Source: Acidobacteria bacterium RIFCSPLOWO2_02_FULL_61_28 (GTDB lineage Bacteria; Acidobacteriota; Terriglobia; 2-12-FULL-54-10). Taken from it: a DNA stretch of 48,137 bases. Numbering within the stretch: the first letter of the stretch is position 1; the number at the start of each line of letters is the position of its first letter. The DNA is taken from the NCBI GenBank assembly GCA_001767035.1, contig MEKR01000102.1:1-48137 (forward strand), read 5' to 3'. This document shows positions 44,002 through 48,137 of this stretch, in pieces. The notes under the pieces are model-generated. The model was not told the DNA's origin. It did no database searches and saw only the letters and a program-made list of their open reading frames with translations. The translations under genes were made by a program, and so were the position numbers.

Positions 44002-44116
44002 GAGGACCTCCTAACTCTTCGGCGGGCGGCCCACACAGACGTTGTTTGCACAACCAGCGAGCCTGCTCGCATCGGGTGAGGGTGGCAAAGTACGTTCGGG
44101 GGTGGCCCCCTGGATA

Positions 44117-45289
44117 TCAGTTCCATCCGCGATCAAACTGGAGTTGTCCCAGATGCTGCAGACCATATATCTGCCGAAGTGTCCGAGTTGCGAGTTCGGC
44201 AAGGTATTCAAAATCGACGGGACTCTGCACGATCACGAAGAAATTCGATGACCCTTGCGGACCAAGGTCGGCGTCATCCGGCATCTCCCAGCCAAGCTGA
44301 GCCATGGCCGTGTAGTCCTCAGTGGGGAGCTTTGCCTCTGCGGGCTCTATGTTAGCATTCGCCGCAGCTTCGGCTAGCATTCCGAATTTTTCCTTACACA
44401 AGAACTGGACATAAAAGCTTGTGCGCTCGGAAGAGATAACGAGGAATTCGCCTTCCATGAGATCAGCCAAACAAAGTGCTAAATCACCCGTGAACTTTTT
44501 CCACTCCTCATCGCCGGATGGTTCCTGTTTTTGTTGTTTATTCGCCTGTTGTTCGCCATATACAGCCTTGTATTCTACTACCCCAGCGTCTCCGCGTTCG
44601 ATTAAGAGCCGATTAGGCCCCCCTTTTCTCGGCCCCCGGACCTCTGATTCCAGTTTCTTTATCTGTCCTCGCAGTTCTTTGATGCGCGGCAACAAGTTGT
44701 CGCCTTTAGTCTGCCGATAGCGCCGCTCAGCGGAATCGAGCACTTTACGCAAATGATTTAGCTCCTGCGTCTTCAACTGTAGAACCTCACGTAGATGTTC
44801 CCCCTCTCGAATAGCTGCCTGCGCGTCAAGGTTTTCCTGGATCGCATAAGGGAGGGTTCCGTAGTCAGCTCGATATTCTGCGACCATGGCGCTGAGCCTT
44901 TCCTGATCCTCGGGAAGGCCCGACCTCTCCGCTTCTCTAAGGGCGAGCCGGATATTACTGTTGCTTAATGCTCTCAAATTATCGCGCATTGCTCGCAGTT
45001 TGGGTGAGCCGCTAATCACGTCTTCGCTGTCGGGTATGGCGGACCAGAGGAAGCAGACGATCCAACCGATTCCAGTAAACCCGAAGAAGAGATTGCAGAG
45101 GCAGATCAAACCCCAGTTTTTCTTTCGAGTAAAGAACGCGGCTGCAAGCGTTGGGAAAAAATAGGGCATAATCAGTAGAGGGATCAAAATCGCTGCGGAG
45201 TTGGACACTTTGAAGGCAAAAACAGTCCAAATACCCACCAGAAAAATTAACAACAGCAACTGCCCCGGACTCAACTTCCTTCGTTTCAT
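44117..45289 (-). CDS. Membrane protein: superinfection-immunity-like domain, coiled coil, TY-Chap-like domain
   Basis: A 390-residue protein. ATG 45289 is used because GGAGG lies eight bases upstream. About residues 10-84 hold three hydrophobic helices; the last two (LIMPYFFPTLAAAFFTRKKN, then WGLICLCNLFFGFTGIGWIV) match the phage T4 Imm-like superinfection-immunity family. Residues 100-215 are charged and helical, probably a coiled coil (LREVLQLKTQELNHLRKVLD, RIKELRGQIKKLESEV). From about 262 comes a TY-Chap-like domain (type III chaperone fold): FYVQFLCKEKFGMLAEAAAN, LGWEMPDDAD, DFEYLAELATRTLRQIYGLQ. TY-Chap domains accompany stress and conflict systems. It is richer in A/T than its surroundings. 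Domain calls are by pattern recall. Confidence 0.75.
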   Translation of the reverse strand: MKRRKLSPGQLLLLIFLVGIWTVFAFKVSNSAAILIPLLIMPYFFPTLAAAFFTRKKNWGLICLCNLFFGFTGIGWIVCFLWSAIPDSEDVISGSPKLRAMRDNLRALSNSNIRLALREAERSGLPEDQERLSAMVAEYRADYGTLPYAIQENLDAQAAIREGEHLREVLQLKTQELNHLRKVLDSAERRYRQTKGDNLLPRIKELRGQIKKLESEVRGPRKGGPNRLLIERGDAGVVEYKAVYGEQQANKQQKQEPSGDEEWKKFTGDLALCLADLMEGEFLVISSERTSFYVQFLCKEKFGMLAEAAANANIEPAEAKLPTEDYTAMAQLGWEMPDDADLGPQGSSNFFVIVQSPVDFEYLAELATRTLRQIYGLQHLGQLQFDRGWN

Positions 45290-45330
45290 GCCCGGCACCT
45301 CCGTTAGCTAGTCGGAACTAATGGGCAAAT

Positions 45331-45532
45331 AGGGACAGCCTGAACTGCGTCATTTTTTCTCGACGAAAAGTGTTGTATTGGGGGCATTGCTCCGATTCCA
45401 CTGCCGCTGGGTCCAGAGTGGAGCGCCTTCTCCTCAGTGGGCGGATTTTCTAGGTTACGGTGAACCTTCGCATGCGCTGATGGGAGTGAAACACCCTCTT
45501 GAAAATGGGGACAGCCTGAATTGCGTCATTCT
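45331..45532. repeat. Pair of short direct repeats (GGGACAGCCTGAA type)
   Basis: GGGACAGCCTGAACTGCGTC with ATTTTTTC (45332-45359) and GGGACAGCCTGAATTGCGTC with ATTCTTTG (45508-45535) differ at only a few positions. They flank a non-coding stretch between the superinfection-immunity gene and hicA. Confidence 0.65.
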
Positions 45533-45562
45533 TTGGATGTGGGCCCACGGAGAGTCGAAGGG

Positions 45563-45796
45563 TTATTCCTTGAGAAAGTTCACGAATTCCTCAGTCGAGA
45601 TATTCATGTCGCGGAGGATGGCCCGAAGCGTTCCTCGCGGAATATCCTTTCCCGTGTGCCTCGCAACGGTTGTCCTCCTGCCGTCCGGATGCTTGAACAC
45701 CAAATGAGATGTTCCGCGCTCCGGATGTTCGAAAAATCCAAGCTTATGCAGGACATGGATGAGCTCCCGGTCTTTGATTACCGGCAGTTTGGGCAT
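45563..45796 (-). CDS. hicA: HicA-family mRNA interferase toxin (locus 2)
   Basis: A 77-residue HicA, the normal length. It begins KLPVIKDRELIHVLHKLGFF and has the catalytic His in RGTSHLVFKHPDGRRTTVAR, then IPRGTLRAILRDMNISTEEF. It starts five bases after the hicB stop, so translation is coupled. Confidence 0.9.
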   Translation of the reverse strand: MPKLPVIKDRELIHVLHKLGFFEHPERGTSHLVFKHPDGRRTTVARHTGKDIPRGTLRAILRDMNISTEEFVNFLKE

Positions 45797-45801
45797 TTTT
45801 G

Positions 45802-46032
45802 CTACTTCGGCGCGGTAACCGTTTCCAGAATCTCAACGCCGTTGTCCTCGGGAATAGATTCGCCGTCGCTCTTTAAGCTCCGCAGGTAGGCATCAATCGC
45901 GTCCCGCACATTCCGGCGCGCCTCATCGAATGTTTCCCCCCACGTATGACAACCTGGCAAAGCGGGAACAAAAGCATGAAACGTGTTATTTTCGTCCGGC
46001 TCTACGATGACCCGATATGTATAGACTTTCAT
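45802..46032 (-). CDS. hicB: HicB-family antitoxin (locus 2)
   Basis: A 76-residue HicB: YTYRVIVEPDENNTFHAFVP, ALPGCHTWGETFDEARRNVR and DAIDAYLRSLKSDGESIPED, with no separate DNA-binding domain visible. It resembles the HicB of locus 1 in its core. The ATG sits six bases after a -10 box, within a perfect inverted repeat, suggesting autorepression and a leaderless mRNA. Confidence 0.9.
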   Translation of the reverse strand: MKVYTYRVIVEPDENNTFHAFVPALPGCHTWGETFDEARRNVRDAIDAYLRSLKSDGESIPEDNGVEILETVTAPK

Positions 46033-46033
46033 A

Positions 46034-46069
46034 CGTTGACTCTAGTATGAATAGGGCATCCAGTCAACG
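46034..46069 (-). promoter_or_regulatory. hicBA locus 2 promoter with palindromic operator
   Basis: CGTTGACT (46069-46062, read leftwards) and its exact complement AGTCAACG (46041-46034) enclose the promoter: -35 TTGACT (46067-46062), a 17-base spacer, -10 TAGAGT (46044-46039). The predicted transcription start coincides with the hicB ATG at 46032. Confidence 0.65.
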
Positions 46070-46172
46070 CCTTCGTCCCTTACAAAAACCAAACGCGGTT
46101 CCGCATCTCCTTTGCCGAGTCGGTCTTCAGCAGATCCGGGAGCACGCATCCCCGGGCGGCATCGGAACGCAT

Positions 46173-46442
46173 TCATGCGGAGATCCTTAGCTGTCGGCGG
46201 AGAAGGTCGCTGGCGAGACGACCGAGGGGAACCCCCATCTTGCGGGCGCGCGCTTCCAGGGTCTTGATGACATCCGCGTCAATCGGTATTTCGTAGTGGC
46301 GGTTACGTAATTCCGCCACTACCCGCACGGTGCGAAAAGTCCCGGGGTAGTCCGTGGTGTCGTGAGTATCCCAGAACTCCGCCGCCTCGTGGGCATTGGC
46401 GAACTCGTCAGGGATGGGTTCAATCTGCCTTTTTTTGCTCAT
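46173..46442 (-). CDS. Orphan CopG/BrnA-type antitoxin
   Basis: An 89-residue protein that starts KKRQIEPIPDEFANAHEAAE, with FWDTHDTTDYPG as in CopG-type antitoxins, then a ribbon-helix-helix-like end (YEIPIDADVIKTLEARARKM, GVPLGRLASDLLRRQL). Its usual partner is a small BrnT-like or RelE-like toxin gene; none is present on either side. No clear ribosome site precedes the ATG. Confidence 0.78.
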   Translation of the reverse strand: MSKKRQIEPIPDEFANAHEAAEFWDTHDTTDYPGTFRTVRVVAELRNRHYEIPIDADVIKTLEARARKMGVPLGRLASDLLRRQLRISA

Positions 46443-46510
46443 GGGAAGTGACGTCTCTCGGCTGCTCCGCTCGGGTCATTTCACGGGCAGAAATCGGCAG
46501 GGGGAAGCTT

Positions 46511-48137
46511 CTATTGCACGGCCAATTTGACAACGTTGCTGGACAGGCCGCCCGTCTGGATGATTACGTCAAGGATTCCGGGAACAACGTTGAAGGGAAC
46601 CACGATATTCAACTGGTAGAGGCCCACAAAACCGGGAGCGAGGCCGGAGAAGATGACAATCGCATTCACTCCGCCCACGGTGACGATCGGAGTCACGAGG
46701 GTGTTGGACAGTGGCGCGCTGGGAGCAGCCTGGCCCGTGCCCACCGACGGACTCACCGGCCCCAAGCCACTGGCGTAGAGGATGACGGTCTCGCCCCTGG
46801 CGGCCGGACTCGATGGCCCCGCCGGCCGGAAATCGCTCCCGTGAAGGATGGCGCCATTGCTTCCATCGAAGGTGAAGATGCCCGGCGCAGCAGGCAGCAG
46901 AGTCAGAGTAATCGGGGCGCTGAGCACTCCGTTGTTGTTCACGACAATGGTCACGGACGTTAGCCCCGCGAGTTCCACCGGGACTTGCAAATTGATTTGC
47001 TCCTGCCCGCCCACGTTGGCGACGGCGAATAAAGGCGCCGGGATTCCGTTGACCGTCACGGAGATTCCCACCAATTGAGTCGGAAGCGGAAGGCTGCTGG
47101 CTTGGACCACGCCGGTCACATTCGGGGCGAGGTTGGTCCCGAAAATCGTGATGATGGAACCGGCGCTCACCCCCGCCAGAAAGCTCGCGCCGTTCACGAC
47201 GGAGGTGCTGGTAAAAACCGGAGGCGGGAACGCCCCCGTCACCGTCAGGGCAGCCGTCGCGCTGCGCGTAATCACACCGCTGGCGCCCGCGACCGTGAAC
47301 GTGACCGCACCCGGCGGCGTGCTGGCGAGGGTACTCACAGTCAAATTCGCAGCTCCCAGGGGAGCCGGGTTGGGAGAGAAGTTGCAGGCAGCCCCGCTGG
47401 GCAAGCCCGTGCAGGACAGATTGACCGGACCGCTGAAGTTGCCTCGGCCAGCCACAGAAATCGCGTACGTAGCTGTGCCTCCCGCGGACACGGACTGCGA
47501 AGCGGGCGAAACGGTCAGCGTGAAGTCCGCGACAGTTAAGTTCACGGTGGCGGAGCGAGTCACCGAGCCGCTGGCGGCATTCACGGTAACGGGGACGCTG
47601 CCACCCGGCGTGGAAGGCGCTGCGCTGATGTCCAGGGTGGCAGTTCCCAGAGGAGCCGGGTTGGGAAAGAAGTTACAATTCCCCCCCGCCGGCAAGCCCC
47701 CGCAGGAGAGGTTGAAGGACCCGCCCAATCCGGTCGCACTCCCTGGGGGGACAGCGGTAATCGAAACCTGCGAAGTAGCCGTCGCTGTCCCGGCGGTGAC
47801 AGACTGCGAAGCGGGGGAAACCGCTACGGTGAAGTCCACGAGGCTCAGGCTGAGAATCAACGAATGGCTGAGCGTTCCAGAAGTGCCGACGACCGTAAAC
47901 GTCCCGCCAAAGGCGGTGTCCGGAGGCCCTGTGGTTACGGTAAGCGTGAGATCCCCAAGGGGGGCTGGATGGGGGGAAAAGCCACAGGTACTGCCGCTCG
48001 GCAGGCCGGTGCAAGTAAAGTTGACTGTGCCGGAGAACGAGCCGGCGGCGCGAATGCTAATCGTGAAAATAGCAGGCCCGCCCGCAATCAATGTGGCGGA
48101 GGAAGGAACAACGGAAAGAAGGAAGTCAGAGACACCG
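46511..48137 (-). CDS. Large surface protein with Ig-like repeats and TIGR03437-type end (partial)
   Basis: The C-terminal 541 or so residues of a secreted protein that runs off the window edge, so the N-terminus and start are unknown. At least three repeats of roughly 95 residues follow the pattern DFTLTVSPASQSVSAGGTAT then GPVNLSCTGLPSGAACNFSP and NPAPLGAANLTVS. From about 47200 to the end lies the same TIGR03437-type domain as in the SBBP-repeat protein at 4692-7697 (VVNGASFLAGVSAGSIITIF, SLPLPTQLVGISVTVNGIPA, ending GLSSNVVKLAVQ). The repeats are nearly alike at the DNA level, which favours recombination within the gene. Confidence 0.9.
   Translation of the reverse strand, partial: GVSDFLLSVVPSSATLIAGGPAIFTISIRAAGSFSGTVNFTCTGLPSGSTCGFSPHPAPLGDLTLTVTTGPPDTAFGGTFTVVGTSGTLSHSLILSLSLVDFTVAVSPASQSVTAGTATATSQVSITAVPPGSATGLGGSFNLSCGGLPAGGNCNFFPNPAPLGTATLDISAAPSTPGGSVPVTVNAASGSVTRSATVNLTVADFTLTVSPASQSVSAGGTATYAISVAGRGNFSGPVNLSCTGLPSGAACNFSPNPAPLGAANLTVSTLASTPPGAVTFTVAGASGVITRSATAALTVTGAFPPPVFTSTSVVNGASFLAGVSAGSIITIFGTNLAPNVTGVVQASSLPLPTQLVGISVTVNGIPAPLFAVANVGGQEQINLQVPVELAGLTSVTIVVNNNGVLSAPITLTLLPAAPGIFTFDGSNGAILHGSDFRPAGPSSPAARGETVILYASGLGPVSPSVGTGQAAPSAPLSNTLVTPIVTVGGVNAIVIFSGLAPGFVGLYQLNIVVPFNVVPGILDVIIQTGGLSSNVVKLAVQ

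Overview
This window looks like a chromosomal piece of an Acidobacteriota genome, probably close to the Solibacter/Bryobacter group. The clues are a large SBBP-repeat secreted protein and a truncated Ig-like protein that share the same C-terminal TIGR03437-type domain, a carboxyl-end remnant of a TonB-dependent receptor, a choice-of-anchor secreted protein, a CXXXY-type CcmE, high GC, and frequent GTG/TTG starts behind strong Shine-Dalgarno sites. This is inference from gene content; no rRNA or tRNA gene is visible in the window.

Layout. 0.1-7.7 kb: cell-surface genes (choice-of-anchor protein, TonB-dependent receptor remnant, SPFH protein, TonB, SBBP-repeat protein) with hairpin-rich repeats between them. 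7.9-10.3 kb: transaldolase, an Acr3 arsenite pump, and a 27-codon stump of arsenate reductase. 10.3-14.3 kb: cytochrome c maturation genes ccmB, ccmE, ccmF and ccmH, without ccmA, ccmC or ccmD. 14.4-17.9 kb: a receiver-like protein, a PAS/sigma-54 activator and L-lactate dehydrogenase. 18-21 kb: a Cys/Met-metabolism PLP enzyme, a small zinc ribbon and a secreted 5'-nucleotidase. 21-23.2 kb: a KimA-type potassium importer whose leader contains a well-matched c-di-AMP (ydaO-type) riboswitch. 23.2-26.7 kb: a DrrAB-type ABC exporter whose ATPase and permease genes are separated by a toxin-antitoxin pair and an opposite-strand membrane protein. 26.8-32.3 kb: a FecR-domain protein, mreB, mreC and a second KimA paralogue without a riboswitch. 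32.4-37.3 kb: a leftward run glgC, eno, hicB, hicA, gpmI. 37.5-42.7 kb: housekeeping genes rpsU, mtaB, acpS, pgeF, a Uma2-family protein and rlmN.

42.8-46.5 kb is an accessory island. It holds a retropepsin-like protein between two copies of a ~90-bp repeat, a 65-residue orphan, a 48-residue DnaJ-type zinc protein, a membrane protein joining a phage-superinfection-immunity-like domain to a TY-Chap-like domain, a second HicBA pair and an orphan CopG-type antitoxin. The window ends inside another surface protein with Ig-like repeats.

The observations most worth following are the riboswitch-KimA pair and the second KimA next to mreBC, the superinfection-immunity/TY-Chap fusion in its island, the insertions into the drrA-drrB and eno-gpmI runs, the minimal ccm cluster with a cysteine CcmE, and two hicBA operons with apparently leaderless promoters.
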